A stretch of 20,547 bases of DNA from Gemmatimonadota bacterium (GTDB lineage: Bacteria; Latescibacterota; UBA2968; UBA8231). Position 1 is the first letter of the stretch. Each line of letters begins with the position of its first letter. The position numbers and the translations under genes are program-made. Location of the stretch: contig VXOR01000096.1 in assembly GCA_009840005.1 (NCBI GenBank), positions 1 to 20,547 on the forward strand, written 5' to 3'. This document shows, piece by piece, positions 1 to 9,298 of the stretch. The notes under the pieces were generated by a model. That model searched no databases, was not told the origin of the DNA, and worked only from the letters and a program-made list of their open reading frames with translations.

Positions 1-92
1 AAACAGGAACGCAAGCTAAACATGGCGAAATTGCACTTACAAGTTGAATCCGCAACCTATAAAACGGCCTACGCAAAGGAATTATTTCAGCC

Positions 93-2750
93 ATGAGCAA
101 CGCCCAAGAACTACAAGCCGAATTGAGCGAGTGGCTCGAATCCCTCGATTACGTGCTGGCCCATAGAACGCCTGCACAGGTCCTCAAGCTCCTGCAACAG
201 CTCCAAACCCACGCCGCAGAAGCCGGCGTCGGTACGCCCTTCAGCGTCAATACGCCCTACATCAACACCATTCCCCGCGATCAGCAGCCGCCCTATCCGG
301 GCAGCCGCGAGATTGAGCGGCGGATCAAAAGCATCGTGCGCTGGAACGCCATGGCCATGGTCGTGCGCGCCAATCACGACTCCAACGTCGGCGGCCACAT
401 CTCGACCTACGCCTCTTCAGCCACCCTCTACGAGGTCGGCTACAACCATTTTTTTCGCGCCCCCAGCAACAGCCATCCCGGCGACCAGATATACTTCCAA
501 GGGCACGCCTCCCCCGGCATGTACGCCCGCGCCTTCGTCGAAGGGCGCCTCAACGAGCATCAGTTGCAAAACTTCCGCCGCGAATTGCAAGAAGGCGGTG
601 GCCTCGCCTCCTATCCGCACCCTTGGCTGATGCCGGACTTTTGGCAGTTTCCAACCGTGTCTATGGGCTTAGGCCCCATCCTTTCGATCTATCAGGCGCG
701 CTTCAACCGCTACCTCGAAAACCGCGGTCTCAAGTCCGCTGACGACAGCAAGGTGTGGGCCTTTTTGGGCGACGGCGAGTGCGACGAGCCCGAGAGCTTG
801 GGCGCGCTCACTCTCGCTGCGCGCGAACAGCTCAACAACCTCATCTGGGTAGTAAACTGCAACCTCCAGCGCCTCGACGGCCCGGTGCGCGGCAATGGGA
901 AGATAATACAAGAACTCGAAGCGATCTTCCGCGGCGCTGGCTGGAACGTCGTCAAAGTAATCTGGGGCGACGACTGGGATCCGCTCTTGGAACAAGACGC
1001 CGACGGCAGCTTGGCCCAGCGCATGAACGAGGTAGTAGATGGCCAGTACCAGAAGTACTCGGTCTCCGACGGCAGCTACATCCGCCACGACTTCTTCGGC
1101 ACCGACCCCAAACTAGCCGCCATGGTCGAGTCCTACTCGGACGAACAACTACAGAAAATGCGGCGCGGCGGCCACGATCCAGAAAAGGTCTATGCCGCCT
1201 ACCAGCAAGCCATCGCCCACAAGAGCGCACCCACCGTCATCCTCGCCAAGACCATCAAGGGCTATGGCATGGGCGAGGCCGGCGAGGGCAAGAACATCAC
1301 CCATCAGCAAAAACAGCTCAACGAGGACGAAATCCGCCTTTTCCGCACCCGCTTCGGCATCCCCATCTCGGACGACGAAGTCGCGGAGACGCCGTTCTAC
1401 CGGCCCCCAGACGATAGTCCAGAAATCCAGTACATCCGCCAGCGGCGAGAAAGCCTCGGCGGCTACGTGCCCCAGCGGCAGGTAACGGCCCCGCCGCTGG
1501 CTATGCCGCCGGAAACGCTGTGGGAAGAATTCAAAAAAAGCTCGGGACGGCGTGCGTTTGCCACGACGATGGCCTTTGTCGCAGTTATGCGCAAACTCAT
1601 GCAAGACAAGCAAATCGGCCAGTTAATCGTCCCCATCGTCCCCGACGAATCGCGCACCTTCGGCATGGAGCCGCTCTTCCGCCAGTTCGGAATCTATTCG
1701 AGTCTAGGCCAGCTATACGAGCCGGTCGATAAAGACGTCATCACCTATTACAAAGAGGCCAAAGACGGCCAGATACTCGAAGAGGGCATCACCGAGGCCG
1801 GCTCTATGTCCTCCTTTATCGCGGCCGGCTCGGCCTATGCCACCCACGGCGTCAACACCATTCCCTTCTTCATCTACTACTCAATGTTCGGGATGCAGCG
1901 GATCGGCGATTTGGTCTGGCTAGCCGGCGACATGCGGGTCAAGGGCTTCATGGTCGGCGGCACGGCCGGGCGCACCACGCTCAATGGCGAGGGGCTGCAA
2001 CACGAGGACGGGCACAGCCACCTGTTGGCCTATCCAGTGCCCAATCTCGAAGCCTACGATCCGGCCTTTGGCTACGAGATCGCCGTCATCATCCGCGAGG
2101 GTATTCGCCGCATGTACGTCGAGCAGGAAGACGTGTTCTACTACCTGACAGTCGAAAACGATATCTATTCTATGCCGGAGATGCCCGACGGCGTCGAAGA
2201 AGGCATTCTCAAGGGCATGTATAAGTTCAAGCCCTCGGCCAAGAAACGCGCCCGACTCAAGGCCCACCTCTTCGGCAGCGGCGCAATCATCAACAGCGCC
2301 CTCAAAGCGCAGAGCCTGCTCGAAGAAAAATACCAAGTCAGCGCCGATGTCTGGAGCATCACCAGCTACAAGGCCCTGCACCGCGACGGGCTCGATGCCG
2401 AGCGTTGGAACCGTATGCACCCCGGCGAAAAGCCCCGTCTCAGCTACATCGAACAATGCCTAGCCAAGGAGCGCGGCGTGTACGTCATGGCCTCGGACTA
2501 CGTCAAGGCCCTCCCAGAATCCATTGCCCGCTGGTTTCCCAACCCGCCCGTTTCCCTCGGCACCGATGGCTTCGGCCGCAGCGAGATCCGCGAGGCCCTG
2601 CGCGACCACTTCGAGGTCGATTACCGCTTCATCGCCCTAGGAGCCTTGAGCGCACTGGCGCGCGAGGGGCAGATCGAAAACGACGTGGTCGCCCAAGCCA
2701 TGAAAGACCTAGAGATCGACCCGGCAAAACCCAATCCCATTTACCTGTGA
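93..2750 (+). CDS. aceE: Pyruvate dehydrogenase E1 component, homodimeric type
   Basis: Thiamine-diphosphate-dependent decarboxylase that opens the pyruvate dehydrogenase complex: it decarboxylates pyruvate and reductively acetylates the lipoyl group of E2 in the cytoplasm. At 885 residues it has the length of the single-chain E. coli AceE class rather than the alpha/beta type. The ThDP/Mg motif begins GDGECDEPES at about residue 226 and continues to the paired asparagines of VVNCN (about 253-257). Conserved histidines lie in GGHIST (about 102) and GHASPG (about 138). An AAGGA element at 76-80 supports the ATG at 93, although the 12-base spacing is long. The aceF and lpdA genes follow at 14 and 7 bases, so the three are surely one operon. 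The family assignment is firm. The leader (1-92) has a TATAAA-like box at 58-63 but no well-spaced -35. Confidence 0.97.
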   Translation: MSNAQELQAELSEWLESLDYVLAHRTPAQVLKLLQQLQTHAAEAGVGTPFSVNTPYINTIPRDQQPPYPGSREIERRIKSIVRWNAMAMVVRANHDSNVGGHISTYASSATLYEVGYNHFFRAPSNSHPGDQIYFQGHASPGMYARAFVEGRLNEHQLQNFRRELQEGGGLASYPHPWLMPDFWQFPTVSMGLGPILSIYQARFNRYLENRGLKSADDSKVWAFLGDGECDEPESLGALTLAAREQLNNLIWVVNCNLQRLDGPVRGNGKIIQELEAIFRGAGWNVVKVIWGDDWDPLLEQDADGSLAQRMNEVVDGQYQKYSVSDGSYIRHDFFGTDPKLAAMVESYSDEQLQKMRRGGHDPEKVYAAYQQAIAHKSAPTVILAKTIKGYGMGEAGEGKNITHQQKQLNEDEIRLFRTRFGIPISDDEVAETPFYRPPDDSPEIQYIRQRRESLGGYVPQRQVTAPPLAMPPETLWEEFKKSSGRRAFATTMAFVAVMRKLMQDKQIGQLIVPIVPDESRTFGMEPLFRQFGIYSSLGQLYEPVDKDVITYYKEAKDGQILEEGITEAGSMSSFIAAGSAYATHGVNTIPFFIYYSMFGMQRIGDLVWLAGDMRVKGFMVGGTAGRTTLNGEGLQHEDGHSHLLAYPVPNLEAYDPAFGYEIAVIIREGIRRMYVEQEDVFYYLTVENDIYSMPEMPDGVEEGILKGMYKFKPSAKKRARLKAHLFGSGAIINSALKAQSLLEEKYQVSADVWSITSYKALHRDGLDAERWNRMHPGEKPRLSYIEQCLAKERGVYVMASDYVKALPESIARWFPNPPVSLGTDGFGRSEIREALRDHFEVDYRFIALGALSALAREGQIENDVVAQAMKDLEIDPAKPNPIYL

Positions 2751-2764
2751 GTTTAGACTACCCT

Positions 2765-4036
2765 ATGCCCGTACAATTTGCTCTGCCCGACTTGGGAGAA
2801 AATATCGAAAGTGGCGATGTGATCCGCATCCTCGTCGCCGTCGGCGACCGCCTCGCCGAAGACCAGACCGTCATCGAGCTTGAAACTGACAAGGCCGTCA
2901 TTGAAGTGCCCTCCTCCATAGACGGTACCGTTACCGAAATTCTCGTCCAACAAGGCGACACCATTGCTGTGGGGCAGCCCATCCTCGAAGTCGAGGGGGC
3001 CGCAGCCCCAGCCGTCGAAGAAACGCCTCTAGCCACCGAGGAAGCACCCCCAGCGCCTGTACCGGTAGAGGAACCGACCCCACAAGAACAAGCGGTCGCT
3101 CCGGTTGCCGAAGAAACCCCTCCCGAACCTGCCCCTACACCTACAGACGGCCCCGTCCCAGCCGCGCCATCGACGCGACGCCTAGCCCGCGAGATCGGCG
3201 TCGATATTGCACAAGTCCAAGGTTCGGGGCCGGGCGGCAGGATCTCAATCGACGACGTCAAGACGTACTCAAAAAAGCTGCATGCAGCGCGAGGTGCCGC
3301 CCCGACCACACCGCTGCCCGACTTCAGCCAGTGGGGCGCTGTCGAGCGCCAGCCCATGACCAAAGTGCGCGAGATAACCGCCGAGCGCCTTGCGCAGGCT
3401 TGGGCCACCATCCCGCAGGTTACCCAATTCGACAAAGCCGACATCACCAGCTTGGAAAAGTGGCGCGCAGCATACGGCAAAAAGGCCGAAGCAGCCGGCG
3501 GCAAGCTGACGCCAACCGCGATCCTCATCAAAGTACTCGGCATCGCCCTCAAGGTGTTCCCGCAGTTCAACGCCAGCATCGACATAGCCCAGCGGGAAGT
3601 CGTTTACAAACGCTACTTCCACATCGGCATCGCCGTCGATACCCCCCACGGCCTGCTCGTACCGGTGGTGCGCGACGTGGACCAAAAGAACATCATCGAA
3701 TTGGCAGTCGAGCTAAGCGAGCTGGCGCAAAAGACGCGCGAGCGCAAAATCGGGCCGGCCGACATGCAGGGCGGATCCATGACCATCAGCAATGTCGGCA
3801 CCATGGGCGGCACCGCCTTTACACCCATCGTCAATCCGCCCGAAGTGGCCATCCTTGGCGTGGCGCGCTCGCAAATCGAACCCGCTTATATCGACAGCCA
3901 GCTTCAGCCGCGCACCTTCCTGCCCTTGTCGCTGTCCTACGACCACCGCCTGATCGACGGGGCCGATGGCGCGCGCTTTCTCCGCTGGATTTGCACGGCA
4001 TTGGAAGACCCCTTTATCGCACTCTTGGAAGGATGA
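2765..4036 (+). CDS. aceF: Dihydrolipoamide acetyltransferase, E2 of pyruvate dehydrogenase
   Basis: E2 core of the complex, which moves the acetyl group from its lipoyl arm to CoA. The 423 residues show one N-terminal lipoyl domain (about 1-78) with the lipoylated lysine in ETDKAVIE (K43). A Pro/Ala/Glu-rich swinging linker follows (about 79-135). The peripheral-subunit-binding domain (about 136-167) contains RRLAREIGVD and GSGPGGRI. The C-terminal catalytic domain carries the active-site motif SYDHRLIDG (H394, D398). Many proteobacterial E2 chains that partner AceE-type E1 have two or three lipoyl domains; this one has one. The reading frame is open for 120 codons upstream, but that part lies inside aceE. 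The ATG at 2765 begins MPVQFALPDLGE, the usual family N-terminus, and is the correct start. Confidence 0.96.
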   Translation: MPVQFALPDLGENIESGDVIRILVAVGDRLAEDQTVIELETDKAVIEVPSSIDGTVTEILVQQGDTIAVGQPILEVEGAAAPAVEETPLATEEAPPAPVPVEEPTPQEQAVAPVAEETPPEPAPTPTDGPVPAAPSTRRLAREIGVDIAQVQGSGPGGRISIDDVKTYSKKLHAARGAAPTTPLPDFSQWGAVERQPMTKVREITAERLAQAWATIPQVTQFDKADITSLEKWRAAYGKKAEAAGGKLTPTAILIKVLGIALKVFPQFNASIDIAQREVVYKRYFHIGIAVDTPHGLLVPVVRDVDQKNIIELAVELSELAQKTRERKIGPADMQGGSMTISNVGTMGGTAFTPIVNPPEVAILGVARSQIEPAYIDSQLQPRTFLPLSLSYDHRLIDGADGARFLRWICTALEDPFIALLEG

Positions 4037-4043
4037 GGCGGCT

Positions 4044-5459
4044 ATGGACAAGGCCCAGCTAGCGGTCATCGGCGGTGGTCCGGGCGGTTATGTAGCCGCC
4101 TTTAAGGCCGCGGACTTGGGGTTGGATGTTGCCCTGATCGATCCCGAGGCCCATCCAGGCGGCGTCTGCCTCTACCGAGGCTGCATCCCCTCCAAGGCCC
4201 TCCTACACATTTCCAAGCTCCTCTACGAAGCCAAGGAGGCCGAGCACTGGGGCATCCAATTCGCCGAACCTGAGATCGACCTCGACAAGTTGCGGAGTTG
4301 GAAGGACGAAGTAGTAGCCAAGATGACGCAGGGCTTGGGTCAGCTCGTCAGGGCGCGCAAGCTGACCTACGTGCAGGGCCGCGCCCGCCTGGTCGATTCC
4401 CACACCCTGCAAATCGACAAAGCCGATGGCAGTCAAGGCTCCTTGCAGTTCGAACACGCCATCCTCGCCACTGGGTCGCGCCCAGCCGTGCCCGCGCTCT
4501 TTGACCAGCCGAGCGATCGCATCATGGATTCGACCGCGGCCGTCGCACTCCGCGACATCCCCGCCTCCATGCTCGTCGTCGGCGGCGGCATCATCGGCAT
4601 GGAGCTAGGGCAGGTGTACGCGGCGCTGGGGACCCAAGTTTCGGTCGTCGAAATGCTCCCCGGGCTAATTCCCCCGGCCGACCGCGACTTGGTCAAACCC
4701 CTGCACAACACGGCCGCCGAGCGCTTCGACGAGATCATGCTCAACACCCAAGTAACCGCACTCGCCGAGAGCGACGATGGCTTAGCGGTAGAACTACAAA
4801 ACAGCTACGGCCAGAGCTTTTCCAAGACCTACGCCAAAATCCTGCTCGCCGTGGGCCGGGTTCCCAACAGCCAAGACTTGGGCTTGGAACACACCGCCGT
4901 CGGCCTCGACGAGCGCGGCTACGTCCAAGTCAATGACCAACTGCGCACAGTCGAGCCATCGATTTTTGCCATCGGCGACCTCGTAGGCGCGGCCCTCGCC
5001 CACACGGCTGCCCACCAAGGAAGCCTAGCCGCCGAGGTCGTGGCTGGACACGAAAAACAGGTATTCGCGCCCCACGCCATTCCCAACGTCGTCTATACCG
5101 ACCCAGAAATCGCTTGGTGCGGCCTTACTGAGGAAGAGGCCAAACAGCAAGGCCGCTCGGTCGCGGTCGTGCGCTTTCCCTGGTCGGCTTCTGGCCGTGC
5201 CATGACCCAAGGCGCAAATGACGGCCTCACCAAGCTGCTCATCGATCCTCAGACCGACCGGGTTCTAGGCGTGGGCATTGCCGGCAGCGGCGCGGGCGAG
5301 CTGATCGCCGAGGGCGTCCTAGCCGTGGAAATGGCCGCACTCGCCGCGGATGTCCAGCATTCGATCCACCCTCATCCCACGCTCTCCGAAACCCTCATGG
5401 AAGCGGCCGAAAGCCACTACGGCCAGAGCACACACCTCTACGCGCCCAAACGCCGCTGA
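4044..5459 (+). CDS. lpdA: Dihydrolipoamide dehydrogenase (E3)
   Basis: FAD-dependent disulfide oxidoreductase that reoxidises dihydrolipoyl groups of E2 and reduces NAD+. The 471 residues begin with an FAD-binding Rossmann motif, VIGGGPGGY (about 8-16). The redox-active disulfide is CLYRGC (C42/C47), followed by IPSKALL. The NAD-binding motif VVGGGIIGMELG lies in the second domain. The FAD-contacting FAIGD is followed by AHTAAHQG. The C-terminal dimerisation domain carries the His-Glu pair region HPHPTLSE. The frame is open upstream into aceF, but the ATG at 4044 sits 7 bases after the aceF stop with AAGGA at about 4029-4033, which fixes the start. Its place directly after aceE-aceF means it serves this complex; it may also serve other 2-oxo acid dehydrogenases. 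It overlaps the convergent M14 hydrolase gene by 22 bases. Confidence 0.96.
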   Translation: MDKAQLAVIGGGPGGYVAAFKAADLGLDVALIDPEAHPGGVCLYRGCIPSKALLHISKLLYEAKEAEHWGIQFAEPEIDLDKLRSWKDEVVAKMTQGLGQLVRARKLTYVQGRARLVDSHTLQIDKADGSQGSLQFEHAILATGSRPAVPALFDQPSDRIMDSTAAVALRDIPASMLVVGGGIIGMELGQVYAALGTQVSVVEMLPGLIPPADRDLVKPLHNTAAERFDEIMLNTQVTALAESDDGLAVELQNSYGQSFSKTYAKILLAVGRVPNSQDLGLEHTAVGLDERGYVQVNDQLRTVEPSIFAIGDLVGAALAHTAAHQGSLAAEVVAGHEKQVFAPHAIPNVVYTDPEIAWCGLTEEEAKQQGRSVAVVRFPWSASGRAMTQGANDGLTKLLIDPQTDRVLGVGIAGSGAGELIAEGVLAVEMAALAADVQHSIHPHPTLSETLMEAAESHYGQSTHLYAPKRR

Positions 5460-6151
5460 AGCACGACCTCCAACGCCCTAAGATGCGCCTCCGCCCGCAC
5501 CGCTAGCGGCCATTCGCTGGGCGTCTCGCTGATCAGCGCATGTTCGGTGTGATGCGCGTACAAATAGGGTGCCAACCCGGCCTCACCCCATTCCGGGTCA
5601 ATCAGGAAGACACCTTCGGCAATCACCTTGTCGTTTTCGCCGGCCTCGCCGTCAATGGGCATCACCGCGCGCACTTGCTCGACGATGGCCGGCCCAAGCC
5701 ACTGCTCGTCGCGCTTGGCCTCATAGCAGTAAAACCCCGCCGCTTCCCAGTCCTCGTGAAAGTCCAGCGTGCAATCAAAGCGCCGACCGCTTAGAAACGC
5801 CTTAACCTGAGCGACCAGCGGGACCGCATCGCCGCCAAACTCCCGATTGCAATCCACGCCAGCTTCGTTCTCGCGGGTATTGTAGATATAGCCGTGCGGA
5901 TTGAGGCAGGGCAAGATCAGGAACTGACAACGCTGGGCAAGGCGCGGACTCAACTCCTCGGCAAAGCGCAACGCGGCTTCTGGCCCGGCTGGCTCGTCTC
6001 CGTGCAACCCAGCCGTCAGTAGGATGCGCGCCTCAGTACCGCTCCCTAGCTCTATAGAGTAAATTGGATACCCACCGCATTCAGCCACTAGCTGCGCTGA
6101 CCCCACCGCCTGCAGACGGCGCAACAAACTCGCATAATCGCGTTTCTTCAT
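5438..6151 (-). CDS. M14-family zinc hydrolase, succinylglutamate desuccinylase/aspartoacylase-like
   Basis: Predicted zinc-dependent amidohydrolase or carboxypeptidase of the AstE/AspA branch of family M14. Seen in the 237 residues: the first zinc-binding motif LHGDE (H50, E53), then LNPHGY, the substrate-binding DCNREF, a third histidine ligand in LDFHEDW, and a late glutamate in ISETPS that fits the catalytic Glu. There is no signal peptide, so it is probably cytoplasmic. The start is well supported: AAGGAGGGG lies about 8 bases before the ATG at 6151. It converges on lpdA with a 22-base tail overlap and diverges from the lytic transglycosylase gene. No ast-pathway gene is nearby, so the substrate is unknown; removal of an acyl or terminal residue from an amino acid or peptide is the family-level inference. 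Confidence 0.82.
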   Translation of the reverse strand: MKKRDYASLLRRLQAVGSAQLVAECGGYPIYSIELGSGTEARILLTAGLHGDEPAGPEAALRFAEELSPRLAQRCQFLILPCLNPHGYIYNTRENEAGVDCNREFGGDAVPLVAQVKAFLSGRRFDCTLDFHEDWEAAGFYCYEAKRDEQWLGPAIVEQVRAVMPIDGEAGENDKVIAEGVFLIDPEWGEAGLAPYLYAHHTEHALISETPSEWPLAVRAEAHLRALEVVLQRRLGA

Positions 6152-6280
6152 TTTACCTGCCCCTCCTTGGCCCTGTTCGATTTTCCTCTTGGCCCGCTGC
6201 GATACTATTGTATTTTTAAAAGAAAGGATGCGCCGCTAGCGCACCCGAATAATCACCCACCTCAAACCACCATAAGACCA

Positions 6281-8425
6281 ATGACCAACAAAGCCAAATG
6301 GGTTTGGATAACTATATCCCTAAGCTTGGTGGTCTCACTGCCAGCAGTCTATTTCTACTTTTCGGAACCCCCTCAGCCTCCCCCCGCGCCGCAACCCAAG
6401 GCCCTCACACCGGAGCCGCCCAGCCCAATCGCCGTGCTGATCGCCGAAGACCGCTGCGATCTCGCCTATCCCCAACTCACCGCGCTAGACACGATCCAAC
6501 ACGAGCCGACCAACCGAGCACACCTCGAGTTCCAGCGGGCGTTTTGCGAGCGCATGCTCAAAGAGCCAAGCCGCGCATACGACCGCTTGCGCGACCTTGA
6601 CCTACCGGCCTTGGACGACTACCGCCGCTTCTGGATAGCCCGTTCTCTAGAGGACATGGGCCAGACGCACGACGCCATCGCCGAGTACGAAAATTTCCTA
6701 GCCACCTCGACTAATCCGCTCCTCCGCAACCCAGCTAGCATTCACTTGGCTTCTCTTTACCGGACCGCTGGCCAACCTGCCAAAGCCCTTGCCCTGTACA
6801 AGGAGCAACTCTCGCAGGGCACTGATCCAGCGCGGGTCCTCTACTTGCTCGCAACCACCAGCCAAAAGCACGATCCTGCGCGGGCGCAAAAGTGGCGCTT
6901 AGAGCTTTTGGAAAACCACCCCAGCTCCAAGCACGCCCGCAATAGCCTGTCGCACTTGCCAAAGAAGCTCGACGCCCGCACGGCTTATGCCAAGGTGTAC
7001 ACCTATTACAGCCACAAGCGGTACAACCAAGCCATCAAGAGCTTTCAGAACTTCATCCGCCAACACAGCGGCGACCAGCGCGTCGCCCAAGCTCATTACA
7101 TGCTCGGCCGGGCCCACCAGTCTGCGGGGCACTACACCAAGGCCGAGCAAGTTTTTCGCACGGTTCACAAGCGCTACGGCAGCCCAGCGGCCCTGTATCG
7201 AATCGCCAGCCTCTCGGTCCGCAAAAACCGCGAAGACAAGGCCATTGCGGCCTATGCGAACTTTGCCAAGCGCTACCCCCAGCACGACTTGGCCGACGAT
7301 GCTCTGTGGCAGGCCGCCAAAGCCGTCGAGCGCAAAAGCCAATTCGCCCGCGCCGCAACGCTCTATGGCCGCCTAGCCGAGCACTATCCGCAAACCGATT
7401 ACGGCGACGAAGCGCGTTGGAGCGTTGGCTTCGCGCTCTATTGCCAAGAGCAATACTCCGAAGCCCTTGCCGCTTTTGAACGCGCGAGTCAGCAGGCGCG
7501 CCAGCCCCACATCATCGATCAATCCCTGTACTGGGCTGGAAAAAGCGCAGAGCGGCTGGGCCAGACACAGGACGCCACCGCGTTCTATCGCCGCGCCGCC
7601 GCCGGATTTCCCCGCTCTTACTACTCGGCCCGCGCCGTCCTGTTGGGCCATAAAGAACAGGTCCAGCTCAAGAAGCGACCCACAGACAACCCCCGCCAAG
7701 ACGACGTTCCCGCGCTAGCGCACAGAGCACACCTCGAGCGCGCTGGCTTGTTGAACCAATTGGGGCTAAGGGACTGGTCGGTCGCCGAGATGGAGCAAGC
7801 CGTCCTCGACTACAAGGGCCACAAGACTGCGCTAAAGGCCATCCGCGACTACTACGAGGCCCTCGGCTATCGCGACCAAGCTATGCGACTATCGCTGCGT
7901 CTGTTTGACGGGCAAGACCCAGAGGAACTGTCGCGCATCTATCCGACTTACTACTGGGAAGAGATTGCGGAGGCCGCGGCCGAGGCTAAAATTGACCCCT
8001 ATCTGGTCCTGTCGGTAATTCGCCAAGAGAGCACATTCAACGAAAAAGCGGTATCGCGGGCAGGTGCCAGGGGCCTTATGCAAATCATGCCCCATACCGG
8101 CCTCAACCTCGCACGGAGGTTAAAGGTGAAACCCTTTGAACTGAGCGCGCTTTTCGACCCGGCCGTCTCCATCCGCTTTGGTAGTTACTTTCTCGGCGAC
8201 CAAATGCGCCAATTCACGAACGACGCGGGTGCGGACTTGGGCTTTGAACTGGGCTTGGCCGCGTACAACGCCGGTCCCCACAACGCCCGCCGGTGGCTCA
8301 AGACCTTTCCCTCCGAGGACCCGGACGCTTTCGTCGAGCGCATTCCCTTCAAGGAAACCCGCCTCTACGTCAAGCTAGTCCTCAGAAACTACGCCATTTA
8401 CAAGGCCCTGTCCGATGACGCCTGA
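6281..8425 (+). CDS. Membrane-anchored TPR-containing soluble-type lytic murein transglycosylase
   Basis: Cleaves peptidoglycan glycan strands, forming 1,6-anhydromuramyl ends, in the periplasm. The 714 residues begin with a hydrophobic anchor or uncleaved signal (about 7-27), then a proline-rich linker. Next comes a long array of tetratricopeptide-like helices (about 60-500), for example YTKAEQVFRTVHKRYG and ALAAFERASQQA. A C-terminal SLT goose-lysozyme domain completes it. The catalytic glutamate is E583 in VIRQESTFNEKAVS, followed by GARGLMQIMP and the late AYNAGP motif. The layout matches the Slt70 family. The frame extends upstream to a TTG at 6167, but the ATG at 6281 puts the membrane segment at the N-terminus and is preferred; no strong ribosome site is visible before it. 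The last 11 bases overlap the next gene. The 129-base gap to the divergent hydrolase gene must hold promoters for both. Confidence 0.92.
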   Translation: MTNKAKWVWITISLSLVVSLPAVYFYFSEPPQPPPAPQPKALTPEPPSPIAVLIAEDRCDLAYPQLTALDTIQHEPTNRAHLEFQRAFCERMLKEPSRAYDRLRDLDLPALDDYRRFWIARSLEDMGQTHDAIAEYENFLATSTNPLLRNPASIHLASLYRTAGQPAKALALYKEQLSQGTDPARVLYLLATTSQKHDPARAQKWRLELLENHPSSKHARNSLSHLPKKLDARTAYAKVYTYYSHKRYNQAIKSFQNFIRQHSGDQRVAQAHYMLGRAHQSAGHYTKAEQVFRTVHKRYGSPAALYRIASLSVRKNREDKAIAAYANFAKRYPQHDLADDALWQAAKAVERKSQFARAATLYGRLAEHYPQTDYGDEARWSVGFALYCQEQYSEALAAFERASQQARQPHIIDQSLYWAGKSAERLGQTQDATAFYRRAAAGFPRSYYSARAVLLGHKEQVQLKKRPTDNPRQDDVPALAHRAHLERAGLLNQLGLRDWSVAEMEQAVLDYKGHKTALKAIRDYYEALGYRDQAMRLSLRLFDGQDPEELSRIYPTYYWEEIAEAAAEAKIDPYLVLSVIRQESTFNEKAVSRAGARGLMQIMPHTGLNLARRLKVKPFELSALFDPAVSIRFGSYFLGDQMRQFTNDAGADLGFELGLAAYNAGPHNARRWLKTFPSEDPDAFVERIPFKETRLYVKLVLRNYAIYKALSDDA

Positions 8426-8693
8426 ACCAGAAGACAAGCGAGAAAAAAGGCATAAGCTGATCGAGGATATTTTTATCTTGCTCTGCATCGCCAGCCTCTG
8501 GCCCGTGGTGCTGGGCTGGACCGAGCCGATCTATCAGTACTTGCTTTACGTAGCACTAGCGGGCCTGATCTTCATTTTTGTGCGTCGCATCCGCCGCTTC
8601 CACGACGCCCGCAACGCCCTGCGCGATACCGATGACGGCCCGCAGATAGGCCCCGCTCCCAAGCGCGAAGAGGACGATCTTTCGCAAAATTGA
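8415..8693 (+). CDS. Small two-helix membrane protein, unknown function
   Basis: A 92-residue protein I do not recognise. The charged N-terminus (about 1-17, rich in Glu, Lys and Arg) is followed by two hydrophobic segments, about 18-37 (IFILLCIASLWPVVLGW) and 42-60 (YLLYVALAGLIFIFV). An Arg-rich stop-transfer stretch and an acidic, hydrophilic tail end it. This suggests an inner-membrane hairpin with both ends in the cytoplasm. Its ATG lies inside the last codons of the transglycosylase gene (11-base overlap), so the two are probably translationally coupled. A role in envelope or cell-wall maintenance is only a guess from that coupling. Confidence 0.7.
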   Translation: MTPEPEDKREKRHKLIEDIFILLCIASLWPVVLGWTEPIYQYLLYVALAGLIFIFVRRIRRFHDARNALRDTDDGPQIGPAPKREEDDLSQN

Positions 8694-8797
8694 GTCTCAG
8701 TCACTGCCTTCTGCTCCAGCTTTTGCAAGCAGGTAACCCTTGAGAAAGTCCATCGGAACGGCCACATTTTTACTATAGGCCGCCGTGAGACCGCCCT

Positions 8798-9298
8798 ATG
8801 CCTGACGTATTACTGACGGTTCCCGACCAAGAAGAAGCCCTATCTCGGGTCTATGCACAGGCTGTTGCCGCCCGCGCTGGCTATCTCACAGCCAACTATG
8901 ACTTTGATCGAGACGGCGTCGATCTGCGAATCCAAGCCGGCGGGACGGAACGACCAGCCCTTGAGCTTCAGTTGAAGGCGACAATCAATCTTGGCCAGTC
9001 CCATGACGGTTATTTTCGCTTCCCACTTAATCGTCGCAATTACGACTTACTGCGGGGCGAGACGCAGACGCCGCGAATACTCATGGTGCTGGACTTGCCG
9101 AATGATGAAGCTCAGTGGATGACTATCACTACCGCTGAACTCGTCCTGAGACATCGAGCCTATTGGCTGAATCTGAGAGGATTTCAGGAAACGACAAACC
9201 AGTCATCGGTCACCGTGCCAATTCCGACCGAGAATCTGTTCAACGTCGATAGTCTCCGCCGTTTGATGGAACAATCGAGGAGAGGAAAGCTCCAATGA
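8798..9298 (+). CDS. DUF4365 domain protein, PD-(D/E)XK nuclease-like
   Basis: A 166-residue protein that looks like a DUF4365 member. An N-terminal helix is followed by AGYLTANYDFDRDGVDLRIQ (about 27-46), then a strand with LELQLKA (about 55-61). The spacing of D42 to E56-x-Q58-x-K60 fits the catalytic core of the restriction-endonuclease fold (GxD ... E/QxK). DUF4365 domains are found in mobile and defence-like settings, and a DNA-cleaving or DNA-binding role is a family-level inference. The ATG at 8798 has only a weak GTGAGA upstream. A TACTAT box (8771-8776) may be its -10, but no -35 is well placed. Its stop overlaps the next start by 4 bases (ATGA at 9295-9298), so it is the first gene of a coupled cassette. 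Confidence 0.78.
   Translation: MPDVLLTVPDQEEALSRVYAQAVAARAGYLTANYDFDRDGVDLRIQAGGTERPALELQLKATINLGQSHDGYFRFPLNRRNYDLLRGETQTPRILMVLDLPNDEAQWMTITTAELVLRHRAYWLNLRGFQETTNQSSVTVPIPTENLFNVDSLRRLMEQSRRGKLQ

Noticed and set aside
31..63. Promoter TTGCAC ... TATAAA before aceE
   Set aside because: The spacing is 21 bases, outside the usual range; the true promoter may lie upstream of the window.
2405..2764. 120-codon upstream extension of aceF
   Set aside because: It lies within aceE in another frame, and its text is Arg/Pro-rich, typical of shadow translation. The family N-terminus begins at 2765.
6167..6280. TTG start giving a 752-residue lytic transglycosylase
   Set aside because: It would put 38 hydrophilic residues before the membrane anchor; the ATG at 6281 gives a normal signal/anchor.
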